A stretch of 64,000 bases of DNA from Inia geoffrensis (taxonomy: Eukaryota > Chordata > Mammalia > Artiodactyla > Iniidae): NCBI GenBank assembly GCA_036417435.1, contig CM070909.1, positions 5,922,597 to 5,986,596 of the forward strand, read 5' to 3'. Below, piece by piece: positions 1 through 11,880 of the stretch. The translations under genes and the position numbers were made by a program. Each line of letters starts with the position of its first letter. The stretch's first letter is position 1. Below the pieces are notes generated by a model. It made no database searches. It was not told the origin of the DNA and was given only the letters and a program-made list of their open reading frames with translations.

Positions 1-925
1 CCTTGCTACAGCTCAGCAAGACCTCCTGGAAAGGAGCTTATATACTATTTTTGCAACTGTCACCCAAGGAACACCTCTAGATCTCCTGGCATCCAAGCAG
101 CCTGAAACTAGGTGCTCAGTGAGATTCCCCTTGGATTACTGACAGATCTTGGCACACCGTCAACAATAGGGGCGTATAATAAATCAGGTGGTTTGAATAA
201 TCACAAAGGTTCAAGAGACAACAAAGAGAGAGGGCTGAGTTGAACAAAAAGGGTCATCACATACACAAGTCCACTCCTTTAAGACAGAGAGGTAGCTGCA
301 ACCCCTAATACATAGAAACAAACACAGAGAATCAAGCAAAATGAATAAACAGAGAAATATGTTCCAAACCAAAGAACAAGACAAAACCTCAGAAAAAGCC
401 CTTAGTGATACAGAGGTAAGCAATCTACCCAATGAAGAATTCAAAGTAATGGTCATAAAGATACTCCCCAAACTCAGAGGAATGATTGAACATAGTGAGA
501 ACGTCAACAGGGATAGAAAACATAAGAAAGTACCAAACAGGAATCACAGAGCTGAAGCATACAATAACTGAACTGCAAAATACATGAGAGGGGTTCAACG
601 GCAGACTGCATGAAGTAGAACGGATCAGCAAACTGGAAGATAAAGCAATGGAACTCACCTAGACAGAGCAGCAAAGAGAAAAAAGAATTTAAAAAAATGA
701 AGACAACATAAGGGACCTCTAAGTGGAATAAGATTCACACTATTGGGGTCGCAGATGGAGGACAGAGAGAGAGAAAGAGCAGAAATGCTGGTTGAAGAAA
801 TAATGGCTGAAGACGTCCCTAACCTAGGGAAGGAAACGGACATCCAGGTACAGGAGGCCCAGAGACTCCCAAATATGCTGAACCCAAAGAGAGCCACACC
901 AACACACATTATTATTAAAACATCT
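1..925 (+). mobile_element. LINE-1 fragment, 5' UTR/ORF1 region
   Basis: A-rich sense-strand sequence resembling the L1 ORF1 region, including the late-ORF1-like stretch ctaacctagggaaggaaacg and gaacccaaagagagccacacc. Stops break the frame, so it is a dead copy, and it runs off the left edge. Confidence 0.75.
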
Positions 926-1076
926 TTAACTTATCCCAGGCAACTGCAATATTATAATACTTTATGTACAGCAAGTATAAGTGTACTTACACTACACCGT
1001 GTACTATTTTTGTCATACATTTTATTTCTACATGTTATAAACTCCACACTACATTGTTAGAATTTGTTTAGCCAGT

Positions 1077-1281
1077 TTTTTTGTTTGTTTTTTTGTTTTG
1101 TTTTTTGTGGTACGCGGGCCTCTCACTCTTGCGGCCCCTCCCGTTGCGGAGCACAGGCTCCGGACGTGCAGGCACAGCAGCCATGGCTCACGGGCCCAGC
1201 CGCTCTGCGGACCGGGGCACGAACCCGCGTCCCCTGCATCGGCAGGCGGACTCTCAACCACTGCGCCACCAGGGAAGCCCC
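1077..1281 (-). mobile_element. CHR SINE, medium form
   Basis: Full tRNA-like head at the right end, T-rich tail at the left. Flanked by a target-site duplication tagccagtt, which splits an older L1. Confidence 0.95.
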
Positions 1282-1985
1282 TAGCCAGTTATTTTTTAAA
1301 GAGATCTTTAAAATAAGAAAAATATATTCACCTACATAGTTACCATTTCCAGTTCTCTTTCTTTTGTATAAATTCATATCTCTATTTGGTCTCATTTTTC
1401 TTCTGCCTAAAAGACGCCCTTTAATATTTCCTATAGTATGGGTTCTACTGGTGATTAATTCTTTCAATTTGTGTGTGTGCTAAAACATTTCTATTTTCAA
1501 TTCATTTTTGAAAGAGATTCCTGGGAATTCCCTGGCAGTCCAGTGGTTAAGGCTTGGCGCTTTCATCGCTGAGGGCCCAGGTTCGATCCCTGATAGGGGA
1601 ACTAAGATCCCGCAATCCACATGGTGTGGCCACAAAAAAAAAAAAAAAAAAATCACTAAGGATATTCCCACCGGGAAATATAATTCTAGGAGATAACTGT
1701 TTTTCAATATTTTGAAGGTGTCATTCCATTGTCTTGTCACTTGCACTGCTTCTGATGAGAAATCTGCTAATTATAATCCTTATTTTTATTCCTCTGTATG
1801 AAACATGTTTTTGCTGTTGTTTGGTTTGGTTTTTACTTGCTGCATTTAATATTTTCTCCTTTTCACTGGTTTTGAGAAATCTGATTATGCTATGTCTTGG
1901 TATAGGGTTTTCTCATGTTTTGTTTGTTTGGTTTTTGGTTTGGGGGTTTTGCTTGTTTCGTTTTTGGGTTTTGGGTTTTTGGTGG
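1282..1985 (-). mobile_element. old LINE-1 fragment, antisense
   Basis: Matches the remembered antisense L1 pattern (aagacgcccttt, attgtcttgtcacttgcactg, ttctgatgagaaatctg). Interrupted by a short SINE at 1523-1652. Confidence 0.65.
1523..1652 (+). mobile_element. CHR SINE, short form
   Basis: gggaattccctggcagtcc head, internal B-box-like ggttcgatccc, 19-nt A tail. Inserted in the antisense L1. Confidence 0.93.
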
Positions 1986-2130
1986 CAGCATAGCTGTAAA
2001 GAGAGTAAATTTGTTACTGAGTATATGAGAAACATCCCTGGGGATTCAGAAGTGCTTCTTAGTAACAGGTGGGAAGGTCTTCCTGAAGCTACAGAACTCC
2101 TTGCTTGCTCCTCGGCCCTCCCCACCATTC

Positions 2131-2337
2131 TTTCTTTCTTTTTTTTGCAGTACGCGGGTCTCTCACTGCTGTGGCCTCTCCCGTTGCGGAGCACAGGCTC
2201 CGGACGCGCAGGCTCAGCGGCCATGGCTCACGGGCCCAGCCGCTCCGCGGCATGTGGGATCCTCCCGGACCGGGGCACGAACCCGTGTCGCCTGCATTGG
2301 CAGGCGGACTCCCAACCACTGCGCCACCAGGGAAGCC
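2131..2337 (-). mobile_element. CHR SINE, medium form
   Basis: Head at the right end, T tail at the left. A near-perfect target-site duplication ccctccccaccattct brackets it. Confidence 0.95.
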
Positions 2338-3836
2338 CTCCCCACCACTCTTGAATGGGGGGCTTCTAGTCCCCCTTCTCTCCCCACCTCTGTTTCCAAG
2401 TCTTCTCCCCGGCCTCACAGTCTCCCATGTCCTAATATGCCCTACTGAGCCATTCCAGGTCTCCTGGGTTCCCATCAGCCCACAGGGATCCTGGTTTGCC
2501 CCCCTCCCCCAAACACGCCCACGACTGAACTTAGTGGAGATGTCCAGTGAGAGCTGGGAGGATGAAGCTAGTCCAGAGTCCACACAGCGCCCCCTGCTGC
2601 CCCGCCCTCTTCTCCCACTAGCCCTGGCCAAGGCTCAGTTTCCCCACGGTGACCAGGAGGCTCCTTGGGGGCAGGTCATGCAGATGCAACCTGTCCCACA
2701 GCTTGACAGTGACCATTCCTGGAGACTGGGATCCCAGCGCCATTAGGACTGAAGTACACATCTCCTGCAGTTCTCCCTCTGGCTTCTGGAAAAAGAAAGA
2801 CTGACTATTCCAAGGCTAATCCCCAAGATGAACCCCCCAGCTTCTGAGAACCAGCTTCGGTCAATAAGTGATTCTCTTCTATCCAGACGGCAAGAATTCA
2901 CCTACCTCATCCTACCACCCCGTCCAACATACACCTTCAAATGATGGTGGGCAAGAGCTTCCTAGAGTGTGCAAGAGGACAGGCAGACAAGAAGTCTGCA
3001 AAGCCACTGCATTGTGTGCTGGGGTGGGTGGGAGGATTAGGGTTTCCAGGGCACAGAGCTTCCTCTGCAGCACTAAGTGAACCTTCAGGAAGGTGGGTAG
3101 GTTTTAGAAGCAACTTTGGAAAGTCCCTGGTAGATCAGGGGTCTTGATCAGAAGTCAGGCATGCCAAGGAAGGCCGGGAAACTGGAAGAAAGACACCTCC
3201 TAGGTAGGCAGTTAACCAAGAAAACAAGACACCAGATTAACCCAGTGTCAGAAAAGCAAGTACAAAAGCATGTGGATAGGTAGGTGGATGTCAGGAATGT
3301 TTAGTCTAAAGGTACACTAGCAGACAGGTGGGTGGATTTTAAAGGGTTTGTAAATAGATCGAGACAATTCGTTGAGTTGCAACAACAAATGTGACAAAGG
3401 TGACTGCCTAAAACATCCCAGGAGGAGGGTTTGGACACAGTCTGAGGACCAGGTAAACTCTGAGGGCCAATACCCCAAATCCTTCCCCACTTTCCATCTC
3501 ATTCCTCCCGCCTCACCCCTTCACTTCATTCCTGTATCTTCAACTCTGCTTACATCACAGTTCCTGAGAGATGCTCAGGGTACAAGACATGAGCTCTAGC
3601 AAACTGTTTAGAAACTTGGGATACTCATATCGCAGGTCCCACCTAGCTATCAGACGTCATCATCCACCTGAGAGGAACGCCAGGGCTGGGATCCTTTCTT
3701 TCCCCACAGCTCCCAACCCAGAGGCATGAGCTCGTCACCACTGATGGCTGTCACCTTCTGGCATAATGGAGGTGCCATCTTGTCATTCAGGATTTTGACT
3801 TCCAGCAACTTGAGGGTTTGTAAGATATTGTCTGCT
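2338..3836. other. no gene recognised
   Basis: Mostly single-copy-looking sequence with no long, conserved or spliceable frame and no element I can name. Confidence 0.6.
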
Positions 3837-4047
3837 GGGGCTTCCCTGGTGGCGCAGTGGTTGAGAGTCCACCTGTCGATGCAGGGGACGCAGGTTCGTG
3901 CGTCCGCGAAGATCCCACATGCCGCGGAGCGGCTGGGCCCATGAGCCATGGCCGCTGAGCCTGCGCATCCGCAGCCTGTGCTCCGCAACGGGAGAGTCCA
4001 CAACGGTGAGAGGCCCGCGTATGGAAAAAAAAAAAAAAAAAAAAAAA
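3837..4047 (+). mobile_element. CHR SINE, medium form
   Basis: Head ggggcttccctggtggcgc, long A tail, 15-bp target-site duplication agatattgtctgctg with one mismatch. Confidence 0.95.
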
Positions 4048-4799
4048 AGATACTGTCTGCTGACAACTATAGGAGAGAGGGGGCTCGAGAAGGAAAGAAA
4101 GTTGAAGAATGGAGATAATACAGAGGAAAACAGTCCCTGGTAGAGATGGGAAGAGGAGCAGTGAATCTAGGGAGAGGACTGAAGCTGGACTGGGGGTACG
4201 AGGGAGAAGGAACGGCTCAGATTAGGGACATGGGAGCCAGACCTGGAGCTGTGAATGGACAGCACCACGTAGTGCTCCGCTGACTGGAAATTCTTCCCGC
4301 CCTCCTGGCACAATGGGAACGCGCCCAACCAGCTACCTCGATGGAGGTGGTCCTACCTGGCTGGACACCAGGAAGATGTCTGAGGTGGCCTCACCTGACC
4401 AGCAACTTGGAGTGCCTCCGTAATGTTCTTTCCTGAGACACCACATTTCATGTCCTTTTCAGCGGGCTCTGAGGAACCTACCATAACTATAAATATCTCT
4501 GCAAGGAGTAAGCCCCTGATTCAGACTGCGCCCTCCCTAGCAATTTATCCTTAGGCGATTCACTTACCTCCTGGAGACTCTATTTCTGCATATGTAAAAT
4601 AAGCATAATAAAAATGAACATGAGAGCCAAAAGAGACAAGATATATCCTACTAGCTATCAACTTTCAAGATCTCATCCTACCCTTTGGATCACATCTTTC
4701 CCCTTGAGATCATAAAGTGCCTTCTATGCGGGAGAGCTGGAGAGAGAGCTGGGGGTCGGGGTATGGTGAGGGGGGTGCAGTGCTCCTCCGTAAGATTAT
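4048..4799. other. no gene recognised
   Basis: GA-rich then ordinary sequence; nothing supportable. Confidence 0.5.
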
Positions 4800-5097
4800 G
4801 AAAATCTCTTTCTGGCTTACTTCACTCTGACACAGGGCTGGGAAGGGGAGGGTGGGACGAACTGGGTGATGAGGATTGACGTACATACACTACCATGCGT
4901 AAAATGGGTAGCTAGTGAGAACACGCTATAAGGCAGAGGAAGCTCTGCTCCGTGCTCTGTGACAGCCTAGATGGGTGGGATGCGGAGGGAGGTCCAAGAG
5001 GGAGGGGATATAGGTATACGTATAGCTGATTCCCTTCACTGTACAGTAGACACTAACACAACGTTGTAAAGCAATTATACTCCAATTTTTTTAAAAA
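4800..5097 (+). mobile_element. LINE-1 3' end
   Basis: Typical artiodactyl L1 3' UTR wording: tgtacagtagacactaacac and gtaaagcaattatactccaa followed by an A/T-rich end. Confidence 0.8.
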
Positions 5098-5329
5098 GTG
5101 ATTTAAGCCAGAAAAGAAAAAAGATTATGAAAAACTGATCATCACTATAAACTACAGTTACCTATACCCATAGTCTTGGTTAATAGTGATAGGAAAAACA
5201 GAAAACAAAAAAATGGAAATTTGATTTAGTCTGGGCTCAGTTTACTACCAGCACAGATTGTTTATTTATTTAGATATTTCTGGTTTATCTTCACTAAAGA
5301 CACGCCTTATTATTACTCGCCTGTGTAAT

Positions 5330-5458
5330 GATTATCACTGTGCTCACAGGCGCAGCAGCAGTAGTAGAAACTACCTCATAGGGCCGTTAGGAGGAGTCTA
5401 TGAGACAATATATGTAGAACAGTGCCTGGCATATAGTAAGAACTCAATAAATATTGAT
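5330..5458 (+). mobile_element. MIR-like fragment
   Basis: acagtgcctggcatatagtaag and ctcaataaat resemble the MIR 3' half. Confidence 0.6.
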
Positions 5459-5459
5459 C

Positions 5460-5594
5460 TTTTTTTTTTTTTTTTTTTTTTTTTTTGGCCACACCGCGCA
5501 GCATGCGGGATCTTGTTCCCCGACCAGGAATCAACCCCGAGCCCCCTGCCGTGGAAGGGCAGAGTCCTAACCACTGGACCTCCAGGGAAGCCCC
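5460..5594 (-). mobile_element. CHR SINE, short form
   Basis: 26-nt T tail on the left, head tccagggaagcccc on the right. Confidence 0.92.
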
Positions 5595-5669
5595 TCATCA
5601 ATAATTTCTACTAAACGTTTAAAGAAAACGTAATGCCAATTATACACAAATTCTTCCATTAAATAAAAA

Positions 5670-5850
5670 AAGAACATTCCTCAACCCATCTTATGAGATT
5701 AGCATAATCTTAATACTGAACCTTAAAAAAGATTGTACAAGAAAGGAAAATTAAGGCCAATCTTTCTCATGACTATAGATGTGAAAATCTTTTTTAAAAA
5801 TAGAAAACTAAGTCCAGCAACAATATATAAAAATGATAGCATATCACAAG
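5670..5850 (+). mobile_element. old LINE-1 ORF2 fragment
   Basis: Resembles the L1 ORF2 reverse-transcriptase region (agaaaggaaaattaaggcca, ctatagatgtgaaaatct, ccagcaacaatatataaaaa). Non-coding now. Confidence 0.6.
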
Positions 5851-5879
5851 GTCTGCATAAAAAAAGAAAAGCAATTTAA

Positions 5880-6160
5880 ACCACACCCAGGGTGCTAAGT
5901 GCCCAAGCAGGATGTCTGCCTGCAACAGGAGTTCCGGTGGGTGAACACTGCCTGAGATTTCTGACACCAGCTTTAGTGACCCCAGAGAGAGCCTTGGCCA
6001 CTCTCCGCCTCCCCAGGGGACCCTCCAAGACCAGCGGGAAGAGTTTACTCAGATGAATACTCCCCGATATGTCCGCCACCAGCTTTTATGACCCCAGAGA
6101 GAGCCACAGCTGCCCCCGCCACTGCCCCAGGAGACCCTCCAAGGTCAGCGATATACGGAA
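5880..6160 (+). repeat. two imperfect copies of a ~112-bp unit, probably L1 5' UTR
   Basis: tgaccccagagagagcc ... gaccctccaag is present at about 5975 and again at about 6089. L1 5' UTR monomers look like this, but the family is a guess. Confidence 0.45.
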
Positions 6161-6802
6161 ATAGTAACTATACCAAAAATCAATAATTTATTTTTCAAAT
6201 GAGTACAGCAGAAGCAGAGCCAGAGGACTTCACAAGTGAGACTGAAAAGGAAAAGCCAGGATAGGGTAGAGACAATATGAGATGCGTCTGTGGATCCAAA
6301 AGAATTTGCAGGAGGAAGATGGGATCATTTCAAAGAGGTCAAATAAGCTAATACTTGGAATGTTTCTTTTTATCTTTATAATTGCAAATAATGTCTAATA
6401 ATGCAAAACGGTTTTAAAACAAATCACAGTATAAGAACAAAGTAGCAGAGAAGAAGTAGTCATACCAATGCCAAACCATGGGTTCACTTTCATTAGGCAA
6501 GAACACATCACCAGTCTCTCAGGAATATCATGGGAAGGGAGGATTTCAGGATGCTTGCAATGAGTGGGTTCAGCTCATTTCCAAGCCTGGAAAGGAGTTA
6601 AATTTAATCTATACCAAGAAAAAAAAAAAGAAAGAAAGAAAGAAAAAGAAGATGAAGGAAGAGGAGGAGGAGAAGAAAAAGACGAAGACTTTGGGGTCAG
6701 AACTAAATTACATACGATTTATATAATTTTACTGATACTAATAGTGCCTTCATAAATTTCACACTAAATTCAAAACAAACCAAAAAAGCAAAACCCCCAC
6801 CA
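6161..6802. other. no gene recognised; GA-rich tract
   Basis: Contains a purine tract (aagaaagaaagaaagaaaaag, then gaggaggaggagaag) at about 6617-6680. No coding signal. Confidence 0.5.
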
Positions 6803-6922
6803 AGATTTCAAGAGGGAGGGGATATATGTATACGTAGAGCTGATTCACTTTGTTATACCGCAGAAACTAACACACCACTGTAAAGCAATTATAGTCCAAT
6901 AAAGATGTTTAAAAAAAAAAAA
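6803..6922 (+). mobile_element. LINE-1 3' end, short
   Basis: Ends gtaaagcaattatagtccaa then taaagatg and an A run, like the copy at 4.8-5.1 kb. Confidence 0.75.
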
Positions 6923-6929
6923 GTGGTTG

Positions 6930-7212
6930 GGGACTTCCCTGGTGGCACAGTGGTTAAGAATCCGTCTGCCAATGCAGGGGACACAGGTTCGAGCCCCGGT
7001 CCGGGAAGATCCCACATGCCGCAGAGCAACTAAGCCTGTGTACCACAACTACACAACCCATGCGCCTGGAGCCCGTGCACCACAACAAGAGAAGGCACTA
7101 CAATGAGAAGCCCGCTCACCGCAACGAAAAGTAGCCCCCCCCTCAGTGCAACTGGAGAAAGCCTGTGCGCAGCAACGAAGACCCAGTGCAGCCAAAAAAG
7201 AAAAAAGAAAAA
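6930..7212 (+). mobile_element. CHR SINE, long form
   Basis: Head ggggacttccctggtggcac, middle with ccacaact repeats, 3' part gcagcaacgaagaccc and A-rich tail. Confidence 0.94.
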
Positions 7213-8319
7213 CTGGTTGCCATTGAAGGATATGAAAGAACTCTTCATTTGAAAAATGGTAAATAAAAAGAACAAATCAAGCAATTATCCAGCCTTTTCT
7301 ATATAATTGTACCACAGGGTAACAAAATAGCTTATACAAGGGGCAGTATCTCTTTAGAGAAGTATGCCAACTAGTAAATGAAGAAGGAATGATACAGTAA
7401 TAATACCATTTTTCAATCCATAATTAGTTAACAGCTACTAACATCACACACACACTAAAAGCCAGCCCAGACATTACTTACCTCCCGTTGGAAGAATCTA
7501 GCATAATCTTTGTTGCCCCCTTTAGATCAAGCCTTTAGATCAAACTGCTGATTTACAGTAAATTAGTAGAGAACAGAGGTACATGTGAAACTTCATAATA
7601 TAATTAGCAAAACCCAACATAGGGGGAAACAACCCAGTTTCTTCAATAAAGAAATTGCGAGGAAGAAAAAAAAGAGAGATGAAAGCAGAAAGCTGTAGAT
7701 CAAGAAAAGCTAAGAGACACTCACGTGACCACTGGAACCACACGTCCCCGGTCATGGTGCACTACTACACACACGTGACCAAGCAGATTTCCAGCACCTG
7801 AGATGGACGTTAGCTTTTGGAGATGCGGCTTCGGAGCACAGCCTCACCTTCTCAGCACGTACAGACCAGGCCAGGGCTGAAGCACGTCCCAGAAAACTGC
7901 CTGCCACAGCATAGAGCGGGGCTTCCCAAACCCTTCCCACAGAGAGAGGGAACGTTCCAGACTCCGCAGGCCACGTGGTCTCTGTTGTAACTGTCCACCT
8001 TGGTGGCGCAACCACGGCCAACACACAGATGGAGCAGCTCGGCTGTGCCCTCAGAATGAGGGACTCGGCCTTCCGGGCTGTGGTTTACCGGCTGCTGCCC
8101 TGGAGCTTGGAGCCTCTTCCCAGAGCCCAAGTGACCGACCAATCCAGACACTGACCAGCTCCAGCTCCTTCCAGAAACCCGAGCCTCACCTGTCAAGGAC
8201 TAAGAAGGCTCCTCCAGACGTACAGCCCCTCCAGGCCCGAGGGTCCATCCACCCACCGGAGGCCTGGTGGACTGAGTCCCCGCCTTACCTTGTGAGCAGT
8301 GAATCCGTCTGGCCCCCAG
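7213..8319. other. no gene recognised
   Basis: Single-copy-looking sequence. Short GC-rich open frames near 7750-8200 lack start context, splice sites or similarity I recognise. Confidence 0.5.
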
Positions 8320-8815
8320 CCACGGTGCTTGCTCGCCACCCTCCAGGCGTCCACACTTCCCCACACCCTGTTGCCTTTGCTCTGACCATGTCCTCTCCCG
8401 AGCAGGGGTGCTCGCCTCCCGGTCAGCTCACATGTCAATATCACCTCTTGAGAGGTTTACCCTGGTTTACCCGACGATCTATTACATTCTCCTATTTTCC
8501 CTTCTGCGTAGCACTTATCGCTGTCTGCAATGATCGTATTTGTTTACTGTATGTCTCCTCCCACTAAAATGTTAAGTCCCGGGGACTTCCCTGGCGGTCC
8601 AGTGGTTAGGACTCTGCACTTTCACTGCCGTGGGGCCGGGGTTCAATCCCTGGTCAGGGAACTAAGATCCCGGAAGCTTGGCAGCAAGGCCAAAAAAAAG
8701 TTAAGTCCCCTGAGTTCAGGAGGCTTGCCCATCTTGGTCACTGCTGTACCGCTGGCCTGCAGCAGGTTCTCAGTCCATATTCATTAAATGGAACGAATGA
8801 ATGAATGAGTGGTCT
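8320..8815 (+). mobile_element. L2 LINE 3' end
   Basis: cgtagcacttatcgctgtctg, tttgtttactgtatgtctcc and the ending ttcattaaatggaacgaatgaatg match the L2 3' end. Interrupted by a short SINE. Confidence 0.7.
8580..8699 (+). mobile_element. CHR SINE, short form
   Basis: Flanked by an exact 10-bp target-site duplication gttaagtccc (8570-8579 and 8700-8709). Confidence 0.95.
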
Positions 8816-8955
8816 CCCTGCTCTGTGCCTCCTCTCCCTGACCTACCCCTCCACCTCCACCCCTCTCAAACCCTCCACCAGGGCTTTGGAAGGCCTCCCC
8901 ACTATGTCAACTTCCTCCATCCTCAACCCTTCCCCACAGGCGCTTTTATCTCCTT

Positions 8956-9010
8956 TTTTTTTTTTTTTTTTGGCGTGGAGTCTTAACCACTGGGCCACCA
9001 GGGAAGTCCC
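8956..9010 (-). mobile_element. CHR SINE remnant, internally deleted
   Basis: 17-nt T run joined directly to the head part gtcttaaccactgggccacc; the whole centre is missing. Confidence 0.8.
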
Positions 9011-9012
9011 AA

Positions 9013-9224
9013 GAGTGGACTTTTTAAAAGTGCTTATCTGATTGTGTTACTTTCCTGGCTAAACCCCTGTGATGGCTTCCTGTTTCCGCCAGGACCCTGG
9101 CCCAGGCTCCTCAGCACGGCAGCCGGGGACCCCTTCATGGTCCCAGTTTCCGAGTCTTCCTGACCCTTCCCAGCACCCTCTGTTCCAGCTAAGCTGGCCA
9201 TATAGGGTCAGGTTCACCTGGCTC
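9013..9224 (+). mobile_element. L2 LINE fragment
   Basis: tgtgatggcttcctgtt and ccatggtcc-type wording as in the L2 upstream section; it appears to continue after the LTR at 9871. Confidence 0.5.
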
Positions 9225-9870
9225 TGAAACACGAGGGAAGGGGGCAGGGCGCCACCTTTAAAAGAATGACACAGCCATTGAGGTTACAACATAAACTGGT
9301 TAGAACCGATTAGACCCGACATGGCGGAAGATTAGACTTACAGCGGACCTTGAGCCTCATTATACGCGCATTGTAACACATTGGCAACTAAATAACATGC
9401 GCACCAGCACCATGACAGTTCTGAGGCTGACCATAGATGGCCAAAAAGTGGGCGGTGGCCCAATCCTGGAAATCCCCACCCCTTCCCCAAAATAGTTGGA
9501 ATAATCCTCCCACTCGTTAGCCTATAAAATTACCCAGCCCATAAAAACTGACCACCCCATACTTCAGGGTCTCTTGCCTTCTGAGGTGGCCCACACTATG
9601 TAGACTGTGTTTTTCCCAGGGCCAGTCTTGCCTTTTGAGATGGACCACACTCTGTCTATGGAATGTGTATCTCTCTAAATAAATCCACTTCTTACTTACC
9701 ACTTTGTCCCTCACTGAATTCCTTCTGCCGTGAGAACCTGAGCTTCGTTAAGTCCTGACACCAGGTATGCGATTTCAATTAAAAGACAGTGGATTCAAGT
9801 CCCAGTCTGAGTCTTGGCTGGGTTGGAGTCCCGGCCCATGGGTTGATATCCCATCTGAGTCCTGCGGTTT
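9225..9870 (+). mobile_element. solo LTR of an endogenous retrovirus
   Basis: Contains a TATA-like cctataaaatta near 9531, an AATAAA signal near 9677 and repeated ctttgagatggaccacac / cttctgaggtggcccacac blocks. No gag, pol or env sequence follows. Class I origin is likely but the family and exact edges are uncertain; it looks inserted in an L2. Confidence 0.6.
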
Positions 9871-10190
9871 CAGTTCCGCTTCCTGGGATGCCCTTCCTGG
9901 CCGTGTATCCTGCAAAAAAACTATCCTCTTGCAACACTCCGTTCAAGCATCTTCTCCTATGAGGCTTCTCCTGGGGCCCCTTCTCTCCCCACCCCTCCTT
10001 GGGAGTCCGCAGTTCCCGGGGGAGCCTTCTGCCTGAGCGCCTCACCCCACTGTTCGGCACTTCGTGTGTTTCTGTGGCTGACTCACTCTTTTAGACCACG
10101 GATTCCTCCAGAGAGGGGAGTCAGCTTGGCATCCCCAGCGCCCAGCGCAGAGCCTGGCACCTAGTGGGCACTCAGTGGCCATTGGAAAAG
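9871..10190 (+). mobile_element. L2 LINE fragment, right part
   Basis: aggcttctcctggggccccttc ... gagcctggcacctagtgggc resembles the L2 3' section, continuing the piece before the LTR. Confidence 0.5.
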
Positions 10191-10549
10191 GGACGCAATC
10201 CTAGATGGAGCTGAGGGTGCACCTGTGGGAAGGGGAGGTGACTGCTGCCCTCTCCTGGCAATGAGAGGCATTGTCTGGACCACATACACCTTCCCTCCCC
10301 ACCGCCCCCCCCCCCAAAAAAAAGGAGGAAGGGGAGGCAGAAAAATGAGTTGGAGACTGGGGGTACTGCTGAGCTGTCTAAAGAGACAAATTGGGCTGAC
10401 GTGTTGGTGGGACACCTGTGGTCTCCTACTGTCCCCATGTCTGTGCAAGCCAGGGTGCAGAACCGGGGCGGTGCCTCAAAAGGAGGTCCGTCTCTTCAAC
10501 AAGTGCTGCTGGGAAGCTGGACGGCTGTCTGTAAATCAGTGAAGTTACA

Positions 10550-11880
10550 ACACACCCTCACGCCATGCACAGAAATAAACCCAAATGGCTTACAGACTTA
10601 AACATACGACAGGACACCATAAAACTCCTAGAAGAAAGCATAGGCAAAACATTCTCTGACATAAATCGTATCAATGTGTTCTTCGGTCAGTCTCCCAAGG
10701 CAATAGAAATAAAACCAAAAATAAACAAATGGGACCTAATCAAACTTACAAGCTTTTGCGCAACAAAGGGAACCACAAAAAAAAAAAAAAGGAAAAGAAA
10801 AGAAAAGACAACCAACGGAATGGGAAAAAATATTTGCAAATGATGTGACTGACATGGGCTTAATCTCCACACTATACAAACAGCTCATACAACTCAACAA
10901 CAACAAAACAACCAACCCAATCAAAAAACGGGCAGAAGATCTTAATAGACATTTCTCCAAAGAAGACATACAGATGGCCAGTAGGCACATGAAAAGATGC
11001 TCAACATCACTAATTATTAGAGAAATGCAAATCTAAACCACAATGAGGTACCACCTATCACCAGTCAGAATGGCCATCATCAAAAAGTCTAATAAAAAAG
11101 AAAAGTCTACAAATAACAAATGCTGGAGAGGGTGTGGAGAAAAAAGAACCCTCCTGCACTGTGGGAGGGAATGTTAGTTGGTGCAGCCACTATGGAAGAC
11201 AGTATAGAGGTTCTTCAGAAAACTAAAAATAGAGCTACCATATGACCCAGCAATCCCACTCCTGGGCATATACCCAGACAAAATTGTAATTCAAAAAGAT
11301 ACATGCATCCTTATGTTCATAGCAGCACTATTCACAATAGCCAAGACATGGAAACAACCTAAATGTCCATCGGCAGATGAACGGATAAAGAAGATGTGGT
11401 ACATACATACGATGGAATACTACTCAGTCATAAAAATGAATGAAATAATGCCATTTGCAGCAACATGGATGGACCTAGAGATTATCATACTAAGTAAGTC
11501 AGAAAGAGAAAGACAAATACCATATGATATCACTTATCTGTGGAATCTAAAATATGGCACAAATGAACCTACCTACAAAAGAGAAATAGACTCACATAGA
11601 GAATAGACTTGTGGTTGCCAAGGGGGAGGGGTGGGAGAGAGGGATGGACTGGGAGTTTGGGGTTAGTAGATGCAAACTATTATATTTGGAATGGATATAA
11701 AACAAGGTCCTACTGTAGAGCACAGTGAACTATATCCAATCTCCTGGGATAAACCATAATGGAAAAGAGTATTTTTTTAAAAGCATGTATATATGTGTAT
11801 AATTGAGTCACTTTGCTGTACAGCAGAGATTAGCACAATACTGTAAATCAACTATACTTCAATTAAAAAAAAAAAGAAAA
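10550..11880 (+). mobile_element. LINE-1 3' part (end of ORF2 and 3' UTR)
   Basis: Encodes recognisable but broken end-of-ORF2 sequence (MWYIHTMEYYSVIK, CPSADERIKK), then 3' UTR with gctgtacagcagagattagc and an A-rich end. Several frameshifts and stops, so inactive. Confidence 0.85.

Noticed and set aside
1734..2354. 206-codon open frame
   Set aside because: Composed of antisense L1 followed by antisense CHR SINE; a chimera of repeats, not a gene.
5458..5510. T run and following text as a possible tRNA gene or terminator
   Set aside because: It is the tail and body of a tRNA-derived SINE; no intact cloverleaf with a CCA-side acceptor stem.
11313..11606. Possible protein MFIAALFTIAKTWKQ...
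   Set aside because: Recognisable L1 ORF2 C-terminal remnant with frames broken on both sides; part of a dead L1.
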